Positions 1 through 12,523 of a stretch of DNA of 64,000 nucleotides are shown here, in pieces. This DNA is from Stictocephala bisonia. Taxonomy: Eukaryota; Arthropoda; Insecta; Hemiptera; Membracidae. A program made the position numbers and the translations under genes. How positions within the stretch are numbered: position 1 is the first letter of the stretch; every line of letters starts with the position of its first letter. The stretch lies in assembly GCA_035578905.1 (NCBI GenBank), contig JAQJVL010000618.1, positions 62,001-126,000 on the forward strand. Reading direction: 5' to 3'. The notes under the pieces were generated by a model. The model ran no database searches and was not told the origin of the DNA. It saw only the letters and a program-made list of their open reading frames with translations.

Positions 1-430
1 AAGAATAAAATACACCCATATTTTATCCATCATTTCTTTTTTAATGAATAAATTGATTTTGTGTTAAATGAGGTCCATAAGGAAGTGCCAGTAACCAGAT
101 GTTCATAAACTCAGTTACTGCTAGGTCCTAAGTCTGCAAGCCCTTTTAAGTCAATCCATCATTGTTAGGCTAAATGACAACTAAGATTGTTGTAGTAGCC
201 AAGATAATATTAAGAGGTGGATATTTTACTCTTGTTTATGTTTTTAAGGATCTCAATACATCAACCAAACTTTCTTTAACTTTAATGAAAAACACAATAT
301 GAAAATGATAAATTTGCAAACAGATTTTTTTTACAGCCACAAAAAGAGTAACACTAACCAAAATGTAATATTAATTGGAATGTTTCCATATAAAATTCCA
401 AAAATAATTTCTATCAAAAATATGTGAAAC
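1..430. other. AT-rich non-coding DNA
   Basis: I see no gene, repeat or RNA here. It lies downstream of the visible mib2 exons on the minus strand and may be intron or 3' flank. No second RING exon with a CxxC...CGHxxC pattern was found between here and 4381. Confidence 0.5.
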
Positions 431-1404
431 AATGAAAATTAATACATAAAATGATGTGTACCAACCCCATCACTCACTATCAACCCCTTCAAGACACCTC
501 TGCCTTCAGCTCTGACGTGGCTTTTTACTACAAATATTAGTGTTTGAACGGTAGTGAGTAAAATCATATGATGACAATTTATTTACAAAAACAGTCAGTG
601 CACATGATTTGCAACTGGAACATGATTTGTTTAGTCTGGAAGAGAATCTAGAGAGTCTCAAGGCCTCCATGGAAAGGTCCTTGGAATATGTCTCGACATA
701 GTTCCGGGCTAATTCTTTTTTGCTCAATGAAGATAAAACACATAAAATTATTTTTACTTTGAGGCATATTGTACATAGTTTAAATAGTGTAAAATTACTT
801 GGTGTCCATCTTGACTCTAGACTTACATGGAATGCTCATATTGACTATGTGTGTTGCAAACTATCCAGGGTAATTTACCTTTTAAGGAGATTAAGGGACT
901 GTGTCCCAAAAGATTATTTAAGGATGGCCTATATGGCCTATTTCCAGAGTGTCTTACTTTATGGCCTAGAACTGTGGGGCTGTGCTCCAGGTGTCAGTCG
1001 TGTGCTTCTGCTTCAAAAGCGAGCTATTCATGTTGTTACGGGTGCTGCGGTGGATGAACACTGCAAACCTATTTTCATTAAAATGTCTTGTCTTACAGTT
1101 TACTGTCTTGTTGTGTTAAATTTGCTTATACAAACAAAGGCTAAATTAACTGATCTTGAAAAAAGAGGTGTGGTGGGTCTATTATTGGCAAATCCTTTAT
1201 ACTCATTCCAGGAGTTTTTCGACCTGCCGAACACTACTGTAAGTAGCTTTTTTAATAATATAGGTTAAGAAAGATACTCAATTACAAATTGCTTGCAACC
1301 TGCTAGGTTAAGTGTAGTCTTAATCAAAAAAAAATTTTTTTTTTGACGTTTCCAATTGCATGCATTGTACCATGTTTAAAGGAATAAATTATTCTTATTC
1401 TTAT
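430..1404 (+). mobile_element. CR1-like LINE fragment, 3' end of ORF2
   Basis: This is the 3' end of a non-LTR retrotransposon of CR1-like type. A degraded YxDD catalytic box (Tyr-Asp-Asp, missing the Ala) reads at 567-575. The frame then runs through a stop at 699-701, where related copies have Trp, into an open segment at 720-1268. That segment includes the family pattern LLGVHLDSRLTWNAHID and the motif LLYGLELWG. The frame ends at TAA 1266-1268. A short 3' UTR closes with an ATTCTT repeat tail near 1404, as CR1/L2-like elements do. It is related to the LINE at 29990-32427 (compare [17 protein letters not shown]). It is truncated upstream and not functional. The left border is approximate. 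Confidence 0.75.
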
Positions 1405-1589
1405 GCAATCTACTTATAACAGTGAGAATAGAAACAGCCAAGGTTATTACTTTCAAAACTTTTAATTATTTTATTTAACAGCTGATGGTTAAACACACAG
1501 ACAGACATGCATTCACTTTTTTATATTTATTGATCAAACTAAATATAAAAAATTCACTGAATCGATCACACTTACTCTCTCTTAGTCAT

Positions 1590-1982
1590 CTAAAATCCAG
1601 GGCCGGCCTGAGGGGTATGCGACGTACGCAGCCGCACACTCGAGTCTTTTGGAAGGGCATAAAACTGGCAAATTTTGGTAAAACAAGAAAATAAATTTGG
1701 TAAATTTTTATAAATTAATTTAATTGTTGAGCAGAAATATTTAAACTATAATCAACTTTGTCTCAAAATTATTGCAGTTAATTTTAAAGGTAAAACCGGT
1801 TAAAGGTTAAATCTGAAATACAGAAGTCTCATATATTTGACCAAGGTCAGTAGATCAGTTATCTGCCCCTGTGATAGGACACGGGAAGGGTCCTAATCAG
1901 AGGACCCCCCTCCGCCATTAAGGCATAAAATGTAAGTCTTGCACACTTGCAATTTTCGCCTTAGGCCGGCTCTGCTCAAATC
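1590..1982. mobile_element. hAT-type MITE with 8-bp target duplication
   Basis: The element itself is 1598-1974 (377 bp). It has inverted ends CAGGGCCGGCCTGAGG and, read inward from the right, CAGAGCCGGCCTAAGG. It is flanked by CTAAAATC (1590-1597) and CTCAAATC (1975-1982), a 7/8 match. An 8-bp duplication and CAG...CTG ends are typical of hAT transposons. It has no coding capacity and must have been moved in trans. Confidence 0.75.
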
Positions 1983-2000
1983 TATGATCTTCTCAGTATT

Positions 2001-2079
2001 ATAAACATTATTATTTACATTCCAGCAGCTGTTAAAATTTCATAAACATCATTATTTACATTTCAACAGCTGTTACTCT
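2001..2079. repeat. Two-copy direct repeat of about 39 bp
   Basis: Two adjacent copies of an ATAAACAT...ATTTACATT..A.CAGCTGTT unit occur at 2001-2040 and 2042-2079, with a few differences. This is a simple local duplication in non-coding DNA. Confidence 0.7.
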
Positions 2080-2284
2080 TTGAGTAGTTAAATCTCTTCA
2101 GGTTAAGGCCAAAAAATATACTTTGAGAGCTTCCCGTACCCTTCAGGGTAAAAATATTGAACAATGAAGACCTTATTGCAGATCTACGAATAAGGGCAAA
2201 TTTATTGACACCTCAATCGTTTGAATTGATCAAGAAACAAGGGAGGAGTTGCGTTAACAAAAAAACAGCTTCACATCCTTACTA

Positions 2285-3426
2285 TTATATAAAAATCTAA
2301 TGGTGTTTGTGTGTGTGTGTTTTACTCAATCACACAAAAACTACTGGACACATTCAATTTAAATTTTGCATGGAGATTCTTAGGTTCTCTGGTTAACATA
2401 TAGACATATCTTTAAAGTCCATCAGGGCACTGCCCCACGGGCTCTAAGAAGTATCAATACAATACCAATCTGATAATTGTTTATAATAGTTTCATTAATC
2501 AGCTGTTGGTATAAACAAACAACTAATAGTTTTGAAGTAAAGGCTGTACCAAACCTAATCACAACACACTTATACGCATTATACAGATGCCAGTAGGTAC
2601 ATACCATACCTACCGTTCAAGATAAGTGGTAAGTTTACAGTTTGATACATACTATTAAGTGCATGGTTATCATTACATAAGTATTCTCTTTTTTTTCCAG
2701 TTGTTTTATCATTGTTTCTTATTTTATAGGTTCCCTATAAATCAACAACAGTAAAGGCTAAAAGAAAAAAGAGTAACCGATCACAATGTTCTGCTAAGGC
2801 AAGAACAATGTCATCTCTGCGAGGAAGGGTGTCTTTTCAAGAAAGACAAGTTTGTTTGGTAATCAACGCTGAAAATAGGTAGAAAAACGGGAGTATTTTC
2901 TAGGTACCGTGACCAAGATGTTTTTATTTTTTAACATGAATGTACCACTGCTGTTGGAGAGGGAAATGCATTGATGCGCATGCTTGAACTACACGCCCAG
3001 AACTATTGACTGGTCAATACTAAAAATTAGTTATGGGATTTTATGGACTTTTTAGAGTAGGAAAACAGCTTTTTTCAATAAAAAAATTATTTAAGTTTGT
3101 TTAACTGTCTATATGTCTATTTTCATAGTCAACCAATAACCACTTTGCAAGAGAAAGTATTTCCGAACTTGAGATTCAAAAGTAGTATCAACTTTTGAAT
3201 TCTTATGCATAAACTGTCAAGATATGGTACATTATTGTGAGAAGATTCTGATGTTAAAAAAATTGTCTTTAACATCAGACCCTCAGACCCTTTGGTACTA
3301 GAACCCCCCCCAATCACATCCTTAATCCGCCTCTGATGCCAGCAGGTACATGTTTTGTATTACTGAATGCAAGAAGCACAAAATAAATCAACGTAAACCC
3401 CGTACGAAGGACGGGTACTGTGCTAG
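2285..3426. mobile_element. Degenerate Helitron-like non-autonomous element
   Basis: The sequence starts with ATATAAAAATC and carries the 'CCCCACGGGCTC' block common in insect non-autonomous elements. It ends with ...GGACGGGTACTGTGCTAG (CTAG at 3423-3426), closely like the end at 16770-16773 (GGACGGGTACAGCTAG). Helitrons end in CTRR with a short upstream hairpin and make no target duplication. The internal part 3117-3340 looks like a separate insertion, with a CAGAGGCGGATTAAGG end on the minus strand near 3322-3337. No helicase is visible. Borders are tentative. Confidence 0.35.
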
Positions 3427-4254
3427 TATAGTATAAAGCAAGGTAAGTAGAATAACATAAGGTAGCGATCATGATAACATCACTGGAGAGATCGTTCCAC
3501 CAGCTGTAGAAATACACGTTATTTTACGAAAAAAAAAGTATTATTAGTAAGAGGCTGTAATTGCTGTAGCCGTTTGCGGTAAACTATAACTATTATTTTT
3601 ACTATCTGGAACTGTAGAAACTGTTTTACCTATAGAATTTTAACATGAGATCATGTACAATGTAAACCAAACATTTGTCAGTACTAATTATTGTTAACAT
3701 ATTTTTTAGAACCAACATAATTTTATTTTCTACATTTACAAAATTAGACAGAATATTAACAGCCTTTATTTATACTGTATTAGTGCCATTCCTAATTATA
3801 TATACTAAAGATAACAATATAACCAAATATTTGTATTTCTAGGGTAACAATACTTCTCATTATATTTTAATAAATAATAACTTCATTACATTAAATTCTT
3901 CTTATATTAAACAAACATATTGACTGACAATAGCTTTTTTTAAATTAGCATTGTCACTAATTTCTCACAATAGCTATGAAGAAACTAATGTGAGAAATTA
4001 GGTGTAAAAACATTATTATTAAAATATTAGGTTATCGTAACGGTTACTGGAGTACTCAGCAAGTCGTTATAACACTGTTCCTCAAATACAGTGACAACTC
4101 CTGCTAAAAGTCAGCTGATCTCTCCAATGATGTCATCATGATCCCTACCTTATAATTCTACCAACCTTGGTATAAAGTACCTTTCAGAAACATTCCAGCT
4201 AACTTCAGAACCATTATAATCTCAACGTTACACTCTAACACTTATTATTTATTT

Positions 4255-4258
<4 letters not shown>
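3427..4258. other. AT-rich intronic or flanking DNA
   Basis: No coding potential, RNA gene or clear repeat was recognised. It lies immediately downstream (minus strand sense) of the RING exon of mib2. Confidence 0.5.

Positions 4259-4304
<46 letters not shown>
4259..4304. repeat. (TA)n microsatellite
   Basis: An uninterrupted run of about 23 TA dinucleotides, 80 bp downstream of the RING exon donor site in transcript orientation. Confidence 0.95.
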
Positions 4305-4309
<5 letters not shown>

Positions 4310-4381
4310 GATTATTCTTTTAAATAGTTGATTTCAATATCCTGAATTATTATAATTAAAACAATGCAAAGAAAAACTTAC

Positions 4382-4593
4382 CTTGAGTGAGTCTTTTGTT
4401 GATATGTGATCCACACTGGATACATTTCTTCATGAGGGCACTGCACTCCTCACAAGCAACACGATGGCGGCAAGGCTCCAACAAGACATTACTGTCTGCC
4501 AGTTCGGAACAGACAACACATTCAACTGGGTGTGGTCGGGGCCGTTCCCCCTCTTCACCTACTTCCCCTTCTTCCTCCTGCGTCTGTGGTACA
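4382..4593 (-). CDS. mib2: mib2 exon: first C-terminal RING finger of mind bomb E3 ligase
   Basis: This is a coding exon of an E3 ubiquitin ligase of the mind bomb family. The minus strand reads an AG acceptor at 4595-4594, then one base completing a split codon, 70 codons, and one base before a GGTAAGT donor. The N-terminal third is acidic (QEEEGEVGEEGE). It is followed by a C3HC4-type RING: CVVC, CRH, CEEC and CIQC, separated as in the MIB2 first RING (family pattern CLVCSEL...CQHR..CEEC..RMKKCIRC). RING fingers recruit the E2; mind bomb proteins ubiquitinate Notch ligands and other substrates in the cytoplasm. The leading base fits the two bases left by exon 17526-17698, giving Ile. A further RING exon is expected downstream but was not found in the window. 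Confidence 0.9.
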
Positions 4594-4879
4594 CTATTGC
4601 AAACACACTAACTACAGATAACTTACTCCATGCCACAAGTTGTGTTTAGTTCAACTATTACATATGATTTCAACACTGAAGTAATTTATTTTGTAGAATA
4701 AAGATATCATAACCCATTAATACTTTGTTGTAATATTCTAAATATAGTAAATATGAATCATGTTATTGGAAATTATTTGACCTTTTTCATCTAAGCTATT
4801 AGTGATAAATTTCAAATTTTTTAACCTTTTATTAATAGACTGTCATTAACATATTTCATGAGGTCTCCTACTATAATCT

Positions 4880-5387
4880 TAATATATCCAAAAACGATGT
4901 ACTCATTCATCACGAAATCTCCAGAACCAATTAACAAATTTTGATGAAATTTTGAGGGAAGTTAGCTTTTGTATCATAGAGATGCACTAAGAAAGGATTC
5001 CACGAAATTACATTGCTAAGGGGTAGAAAAATGCACTCAACGTTTCTTTTTTCCTACAAGAGTAATATTAGCATTAATTTAATGTAATAATTTATTTAAA
5101 ACAGTTGATCCAAAAAACAAAAACATTAAAAAAAGCTTAGCTAATTTTGTTTTAATTGCAAAATTTTCAAGTTAATTTCTGCTAAATCTGACATTATTGC
5201 ACTACATTGCATCCCCCTAAAGAAGACTTATAAGTTTTCCAGACTATATAACTTTGTTACCTAGGAGAACGGCAGCAGGCTGAGCTTTTATGTTGATGTT
5301 CGATGGTTTAGAGAGAACCATGGAAGGAAAGGTAAGCAAGCAGAAAACCACCCATCACAAAGCAAGAGGTATTATACTGTCAGCTAG
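4880..5387. mobile_element. Possible Helitron-like non-autonomous element
   Basis: It contains the phrase 'TTGATGAAATTTTGAGGGAAG' style block seen in such elements and ends ...ACTGTCAGCTAG at 5384-5387 followed by T, as in the copy ending at 16773. There is no coding capacity. The left border is a guess. Confidence 0.3.
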
Positions 5388-5504
5388 TATAAATAAAATA
5401 TTATAATAAGTTATTTACAAATGAAAAATTATTAATAAGCAACTTGACCAAGCACAGAGATTTGTAATCTTTTACAAAATGAGAATAGATGTTTAGGAAT
5501 ACAC

Positions 5505-6005
5505 TACAGTCTCGATTATTCGACATTCCGTGTTATCCGACATCACCCCGATAAAAAAAATAAAACAATAGCGGACGTGCGGCAAGCAATACCTCAACCG
5601 ACTGTACCGCAAGACTACAATTTGCATGGTAGACTGTACACACCCCACCACTGACTCACCCCGTGCCCAATATCGTTGTTTATGTTTAGCCATCGATGTA
5701 TACTATAGATGCATTCAGCTTGTGTGTGAATCACCATCTGTCATTCCCTTTGTTTTATTATTCAGAGCAGTCTGAATCGTTTATTTGAGAAGTACAGTAG
5801 CCTACATCTAGTTTATAGAATTTGTTTGTATTATATCTTTGCTATTTTAGTGCGTAAATATGAGTTTGTTTTAACTATTATTTTTGTATTCAATAAAAGC
5901 CAATGATGTAACTGGCCAAATTTTTATTACTTTCTCCCTATTATCAGACATATTCATATATCCGACATCATGGCCGCCTGTTTACGTCAGATAATCGAGA
6001 CTCTA
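5505..6005. mobile_element. Tigger/pogo-type MITE with TA target site
   Basis: The element is 5507-6003 (497 bp), flanked by TA on both sides. The terminal inverted repeats begin CAGTCTCGATTATTCGACA on the left and, read inward from the right, GAGTCTCGATTATCTGACG. The 'CTCGATTATCCGAC' theme is typical of Tigger-like pogo transposons. It has no transposase. It is inserted in the intron between the ankyrin exon at 17.6 kb and the RING exon. Confidence 0.85.
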
Positions 6006-6899
6006 CTATAGTAATGGTGCAAGACCTATTTTGGTTTTACAATGTTTTTTTTTATGTGCAAGGTCAGATTATTTAACATAATCATGTAAGTATAAGCTGT
6101 GAAAATCAGCAAAAGGGTACACTCTTATCACACTATTGCCATTTTCTTTTATGTAGCTTCAACCATAATGGTTTGGTCCATTACTAGTGAAATTAAATGA
6201 AATGAAAGTATATTTATTCCCCAAACATTCAAATGTATACATCAGTAAGTTAAATGATATTGTCCAACATAATAATACAAAATAATACAAAAATACATTG
6301 AAAAATAATATAAGGTAATCGTTAAACAATCTGTCTAAAATGAAAACAAAAATAATAGAAAACCGTACAGTAATTCCTTTTCATGGGAAAAGCCTACATG
6401 GGCATACTGCCTGGGCGTAGGCTGAGTTGCAAGTATTTTTTTCAAAAAGGACTAAAATGTAATTGTTCTATTACAGATTATTATATAAGGGGAAAATATT
6501 TTAAATGTACGTCTATACTAACTAAAATATACATAAATAAGAATAGAAGGTAAAAAATATTTTATATTTATAAATAATAATAATAATATGAATTTTGAAA
6601 TATGGAAAAAGTGGTAGAATAAATTAATTTAATAATTAACACTTCAATGACATTGCAACTCGGAGGTGAGGCAATAATATTCAAAAAGTAATCACTGACT
6701 GTATGCCAATTTAGGAAGGGCCAGAGAAACAAGTTCATGCAGGACGATGCCCTGCGAATACTTCTCGCAATGCATACATAACTGCAGTCATTGCTTCTCG
6801 TAATCCAATCTCAACACAAGACCCTCATACAAAGGCCCACTCATATAGCACCGGCCTCGGCCACAGTTCACCCAGTGGGGGGGGGAGGAGTTGCGTGCA

Positions 6900-9800
6900 T
6901 TAAATCCGCCCGTAGACACTAGTAATGACATTCTCTGCTCCCTCCAAACCTATTAGATTGATCCAATCAGTTACCTGTTTTTTGAATATAGATATTGAAG
7001 TACAAGAGAATAAATTAAAATTGGGGTTATTCCGTCGAAGATTTAAAAGCAATGCATGTGCAATGTAGACCGGAGTAGTAGTTGAAAATGATTTATTAAT
7101 AGTCGGTGTGACAAAACCCACATTAGCAGAGTAACGTGTGCTATAAGTGTGTAAAATTGGAGAGAATATAGAATTATAATGTTTGAATATAAATACCATT
7201 AAATGTTAAATAAAGAGTTGATGAATATTAAGGACTGATACGTCTTGGAATAAGGTATCCGTAGGGTAACGTCTGGCCTTACCGAAAGCTACTTTCAAAA
7301 TAGACTTCTGTACAACATATAATGGTTCTAGAGTGCTTTTGTTAGCTCCTCCCCACGCAATAATACCAAACAACAACAACGATTGTATGTAAGCATAATA
7401 TACGACTTTAATTTCATTGTCATTTAAAACTTCACGCAATTGTCTAAAAGCAAACAAATATTTTCGAATTTTAGTTTTTATGTATTGTATGTGCTCCGCC
7501 CATCTCACACGGTGATCAATGATTACACCTAAATATTTGTAAGTTGTCACTCTCTCTATAGCCTCACAGTTACAGGTTAAACTTAGATAATCACCACATG
7601 AATGAATTGTTAGGTCACGTAAAGTATAATCAGAACACTCCCTAAGAGATATGGGCATAAATTTTGTTTTGGATATATTTAAGGAGAGTGTATTTTGATC
7701 AAGCCATTGTTTTATAAACATTAAATCATGAAGAGCTTAATTCTTGCATCCTGCCAATTACTACTTTCGATAAAAATAAGTGTGTCATCTGCAAACAAGA
7801 ATAATTTACTGAACAATTTTAATCTTGAAATATTATTTATGTATATTAAAAAGAGAATAGGGCCAAGTGTACTTCCTTGGACCACCCCAAAGTCTATAGG
7901 CAAGGCATCGCTGTTTACCCCACAAATAGACAAAGTTTGCCGTCTTTCAGCAAGATAGCTCCTGAACCAAGCCAGAGCATTACCCCGAACACCAATTAAA
8001 TCCAGTTTTTGCAGTAATTTACCTCTATCCACTGAGTCAAAAGACTTTGTAAGATCAAGGAAAATAAGCATGGATCGATTATTTTTTGAAAAACTTTGTT
8101 TGATTTGTTTAACAATTTCATATAGAGCATCGTTTATATTTTTGTCTTTGCGAAAACCAAATTGGCAATTACATAAAATGTTGTTATTATCTAAATAATC
8201 AGTCAATTGGTCTTTTACTATTTTTTTCTAGAATTTTGGAGAAAACACTGAGGAGGCTAATTGGACGAAAATTACTTTTGTCTGTTATTGTATTAGATTT
8301 ATATAGAGGAATGACTTTTGCCAGTTTGAAGTTATCAGGAAATATACCGGACAGAATGTTCAAATTTATAATATGTTGAAGGGGTGTAGTTAATACATGT
8401 ATATTTTCTTTGAGGGCCTTAGCAGAGAAGCCATCGTGTCCCGGAGCAGACCCTCCCCTCAGACTGGACACATATCGTACTATGTCTTGTTCTGTAACTG
8501 TGTTAAGTGTAAAGTTAGAATTAAAACTGTAGTCAGAGTCTCTCACCACTGGGTCCCCTCCTCCATTAGCATTAGCAAGATTTTGGCCTACTGCAGAGAA
8601 ATACATATTAAAGTCGTGCGCAGCCTGCCTACACCCATCTTCATTGACAGGTATAGAGCTTGACATATATTTCTGAATAGGAAATTTGTCTTTGTGTTTT
8701 ACTCTCCCCGCCAATTCATTTACAACGCTCCAGAATATATTAGTGTTTTTTCCTGCATTTGTAATTTTAGTTCTGTAATAATCACGTTTTGCTTGTTTAA
8801 GAGAATTAGATAAAAACTGTCTATACACATAAAATCGCTCTTTTAAATTTATATTGAAGGGTTGATGTTTTACTGATTTACTTAACTTATCTCTATAACG
8901 AATGCCTGCTATTAAATCAGCCGTAATCCATGGTTTTAATTTTTTTAATCTGGAATTGTTCTTATTGATTAATTTAGTTGATCTTTCCATAGCGCCTTTA
9001 ATAATAGAAAAAAATGATCGGTACTAGCATTAACTTCGAGACAGGACAATACGGGATCCCAGTTGGAGTGAGACAGTTGGTCAGTAAGTACGTTGAGGTC
9101 TATATAAGTAAGTTGTGTAGTAGGTTGGGTGACGGAGTGGCTATGGTCAGTGTCCGTGATGGTCAGTACAGTGCTGTAGTGGTCAGTGATCTCAGTATGT
9201 ACAACGGCTGACCTCACATTCTGTAAGTCACAGTAACTCATAAATATGTGGTCCAAGCAAGAACCTCTATCGTTGTCTGTAACCCGTGTCGCTCTGTCAA
9301 TACACTGCACAAGACCAGCTTGTAATAAACTATTCATATACCTATCAGAATACGCATCATTGTCTAGTATGTCTATATTTAAGTCACCCATAAATATACA
9401 CATCACACCCTTACAAATATTATTATAGTAACGTTCTAACTCTTCTAAAAACCAGTTTGTCACTATCGTACTGGTAATGTTCTGTATTCTGTATTCTGTA
9501 AAATGTTAGCAAGTTAAATTTATTTTTACCGTAAGTAAAGTCAGTATTCAATCCGTAGACGTCTCCAAATGCAATTTGTGTAGTAACAGCTGATAACCGA
9601 TTGTGAACGTAGATAACCACCCCGTCATTCTGGTTTCGGAATGTCTGTCGTGACAAGGTCATAGCCCTCAATGTCCTCCCTCCAACCCCCTCCACTCAGC
9701 GAACACTCAGTAAAAACAATTATATCAAACACAACCGCCACCGCCTCTAAATATACCTCTATATCATTAAAATTTTTTCTAACACTTCTCAAATTGATAT

Positions 9801-9921
9801 GGAATACTTTTAAGCTATTATTAGCATTCTCCTCCTTTAAAAAATCTGCAAGTTCTTTATCTGAATGTATGTCAAAACACTGTATGCTACCACCTGTTGT
9901 GTTGTCATCCTCAGACTCCAT
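6900..9921 (-). pseudogene. LINE ORF2: endonuclease-reverse transcriptase, frameshifted
   Basis: The open segments in order are 9921-9625, 9695-9423, 9463-8969, 8990-8199, 8206-7721, 7721-7206 and 7199-6900, lying in changing frames. The start Met at 9921 precedes an apurinic-type endonuclease domain (KVFHINLRSVRKNFND, then FMGDLNIDIL, then SCLDHIF and ITDHYS). After a basic linker the reverse transcriptase shows FRPISLLSVFSKILEK, FLDLTKSFDSVDR, GVVQGSTLGPILFLIY and the FADD active site (7784-7795), followed by KYLGVIIDHRVRWAEHI. Together these make nearly all of a 900-1000-residue protein. The frame changes rule out a working product. Confidence 0.85.
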
Positions 9922-10377
9922 TACCTACACACAGCCAGCCTGCCCAGCCTGCCTAGGCTAGTTAAATACAGTAAATAAATGTTATGTAATCAATTTATTA
10001 GAAATGTATATTAGTGCACATATAATTTCCTGTTATAAACAAAGAATATCAATATAAAAGGGTTTTTAACTGGAAACTAGGAAATGAAACTTATAACAGC
10101 GAGAAACAAATTACACTATTTAAAACTAACTGTATCCAGTAAAAAGAACTAATATTAATAAAGACTAGTGAGTTTACAAATTATCAGATGTGTAATGAGA
10201 GATACAATGTTTTAAACAGTAGGTTAAAATTACAAAGAGCTTATAAAAGATATACTTTTAAATGTGAAATCGCATTATCATACCCTAGCAAATACATATA
10301 TAAATATGCATATTATATCAATTAGAAGAAATACATGACTAATAAACTACATTATAAAGTAACTCTAGATAAGAAAA

Positions 10378-10975
10378 GATTGTAACATTTTAATTGAAAA
10401 GCAGTGTTAAAAGAAAATATTTGTACAAATGTGTACAAAAAGTAAATAAAAAAGTATATGTTCTGAACATGTTATTATAAACATATTTATTTAAAATTAA
10501 GTAACAAAAGATTATGACATTTAATTCAAAAACAATGTAAAAAGAATATGATTAAGTATTTTACACGAATTTATTTTACACAAATGTGTAAGTAAATAAA
10601 AATATATTCTACCTGAAAAAGTGATTATAAATATATCTATTTAAAACAAAGCAATAAATGATTATAACATTGCAATAATAAAGATTATGACATTTTAATT
10701 GAAGAACAATTTAAAAAGAAAATGTTTGTACAAATGTATAAGTAGATAAAATATAAACGATCTGAAAATTTTATTACAAAGATATCTATTTAAAATTAAG
10801 TAATAAAAGATTATAACATTTTATTAATAAAGGATAGCGACATTTTAATTGAAAAACAATGTAAAAAGAAAATGTTTGTACAGATGTGTAAGTAAATAAA
10901 AATGTGGCCTAAACAATCTGAAAATATTACTATAAAGACATCTATTTAAATTAAGTAATAAAAAAACATAAACAG
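10378..10975. repeat. Degenerate tandem repeat of about 130-175 bp
   Basis: A block containing GA..GACATTTTAATTGAAAAACA...TTTGTACAAATGTGTAAGTAAATAAAAA...TATCTATTTAAAATTAAGTAAT recurs four times, starting at about 10378, 10509, 10683 and 10833. It lies between LINE ORF2 and ORF1, where CR1-like elements normally have only a short gap. It may therefore be a local expansion or a separate insertion. Confidence 0.65.
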
Positions 10976-11051
10976 AAACATGTTATTCTTCTCATCTTGA
11001 AAGAAATTTTAGAAATAAAAAATATTTAAACAGCCTTACTTGAAGTCTTGT

Positions 11052-11881
11052 CTACTTATCATAGATGTCGAGCTGCTCCATGGCCGTCACTTTTATCACC
11101 TCGTCGTCCTCACGCCTCTTGACCAGCACTTTGCCGTTGGTGAAGGAAGCGAACACCAGCTTCTTCTCCCTGTAAAGTCTTCTAGCGCGACCCATCAGTG
11201 CTTTGTTGTCGCTAGTAAGGTGCTCGTTAAGATAAACAGTAGACGGTTCCAAGGAAGTCGATAGGTGGGTGGCGTTAAGTCCTCTCTTCATTCTCGCAGC
11301 TCGAATCCAGGACTCCTTATCGCTTCTGGAGAGGAACTGCACTATAATAGGCGGGTGAGCAAGTTTCTTAGAGAAACGCCGTAACCTATGCGCTATGGAG
11401 ATGCTGCCACGGCTGTAACCAACTCCTAAACCTCTGGCAACGTGACATAGTACGTCATAAACGTCCTCCCCAGCCGTCAACGGGATACCCTGAATCTCCA
11501 GATTAGCAGCCCTAGAGTGTTGTTCTACGTCAAGCAATCGTGCTTGTAGTGCGCGCACCTAATCCCTCGTGGCGTCTCTGGCCTCCTCCAACTTGTCACA
11601 GCGGCGGTTTGTAATTGCTTGTTCCTCTTCGACAGCTCGAACCTTGGTACTGAGAACCTTCATATCCTCAGAGAGTGTCGATAACATTACTTGAACTCCA
11701 CCAATCTGGTTTGTGGTTGAACTCCACCACTCCTCATGGCGCTCAGAGCTTCCAGTATGGATTTCTTGTCATCGATCTCCTCCGTACTGCGAGTCGATGT
11801 GGTAGAGGCAGTTTCACCCTTACATAGATCACACTTCCACGTTTTCAGTTTGGCTTTGGTGAGGGTCTGAGATGAACCCAC
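11052..11881 (-). pseudogene. LINE ORF1: RNA-binding/coiled-coil protein, broken
   Basis: This is the first ORF of the LINE at 6193-11950. The N-terminal piece (11881-11687) has a CDLC motif that could be half of a zinc/PHD-type finger. The central part (about 11700-11560) reads as a coiled coil (KVRAVEEEQAITNRRCDKLE) and contains one stop at 11561-11559. The C-terminal piece (11558-11052) carries the pattern VEQHSRAANLEIQGIP...IAHRLRR...PIIVQF.SR, known from the RRM-like region of CR1/L2-type ORF1 proteins that chaperone LINE RNA. One frameshift lies near 11690. Confidence 0.75.
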
Positions 11882-11950
11882 GTGTATACAAGCCGGGTGG
11901 AACGATTGTAGTTATTAAGTCATGTTGTGCTTAACAAGGGAGTGTAACGT

Positions 11951-12330
11951 AAAGAGAAGTAAGATATTATAACAAATTGCTGGTCCCCAACCATTCACTA
12001 TAAAAACCCTAGTGAGAAGAAAAGTTGCCACAATCAAAAACATAACTCCAAAGATAGTTAGATATGGATTGAAGCAAGTCTATGAACTCAAAAAAAACTA
12101 GTCCTATAGAATTAATAGGACAAAGTAACAAAAATAAAGAGAAGTTTTGGATCATAGTAAACTAAGGAAAATACTGTTAAAAATTAGGAGAATCCTAAAT
12201 GTCTAGTCCAGCCAAAAAATAAAAATAGTGAAGTTGAAAATAATGTATTAGGTTTTACTCATCTGCAAACTGAAAACAAGCTGACAAAACAGTGCAAGCG
12301 TATTTTGACTTTTGAAGGATATTAATGGAG
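11951..12330. other. Non-coding AT-rich spacer
   Basis: I see no ORF and no inverted terminus. The left terminus expected for the mariner-like element that follows is missing from here. Confidence 0.45.
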
Positions 12331-12523
12331 CGAAAATCAGTTGTTAATAACACACACAATAGATCAGCTGTTATTGTTGTAGTAGATGTTTTATTGTTTA
12401 TCAGATGTGTATTAATAAACATTGAACATTTGACACCAGTGCAATGTTGAAAATTGTCATTAAAAGTATGTTGTGTGCTGTTTGCTAAAATAATCTTTTT
12501 TTTTAAATAACAAGTGCTTTAAT

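Larger units (their letters stand above)
6193..11950 (-). mobile_element. Two-ORF LINE (CR1-like), near full length, decayed
   Basis: This is a non-LTR retrotransposon on the minus strand with ORF1 (11052-11881), an unusual AT-rich spacer (about 9960-11040) and ORF2 (6900-9921), then a 3' UTR of about 700 bp. The UTR ends at 6193 in a TTTCA-type repeat tail, seen on the plus strand as GAAATTAAATGAAATGAAAG. The order of parts and the short-repeat tail fit CR1/L2-related elements. ORF2 is broken by at least five frameshifts and the element is dead. It sits in a mib2 intron in the same orientation as the gene. The 5' border is approximate. Confidence 0.8.

Noticed and set aside
506..727. Minus-strand frame with several Cys residues as a possible second RING exon of mib2
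   Set aside because: The plus strand at the same place reads continuously as LINE reverse transcriptase; the Cys spacing does not fit a RING.
4387..4649. Plus-strand open frames over the RING exon
   Set aside because: These are shadows of the minus-strand mib2 exon, which has splice sites and zinc-binding residues.
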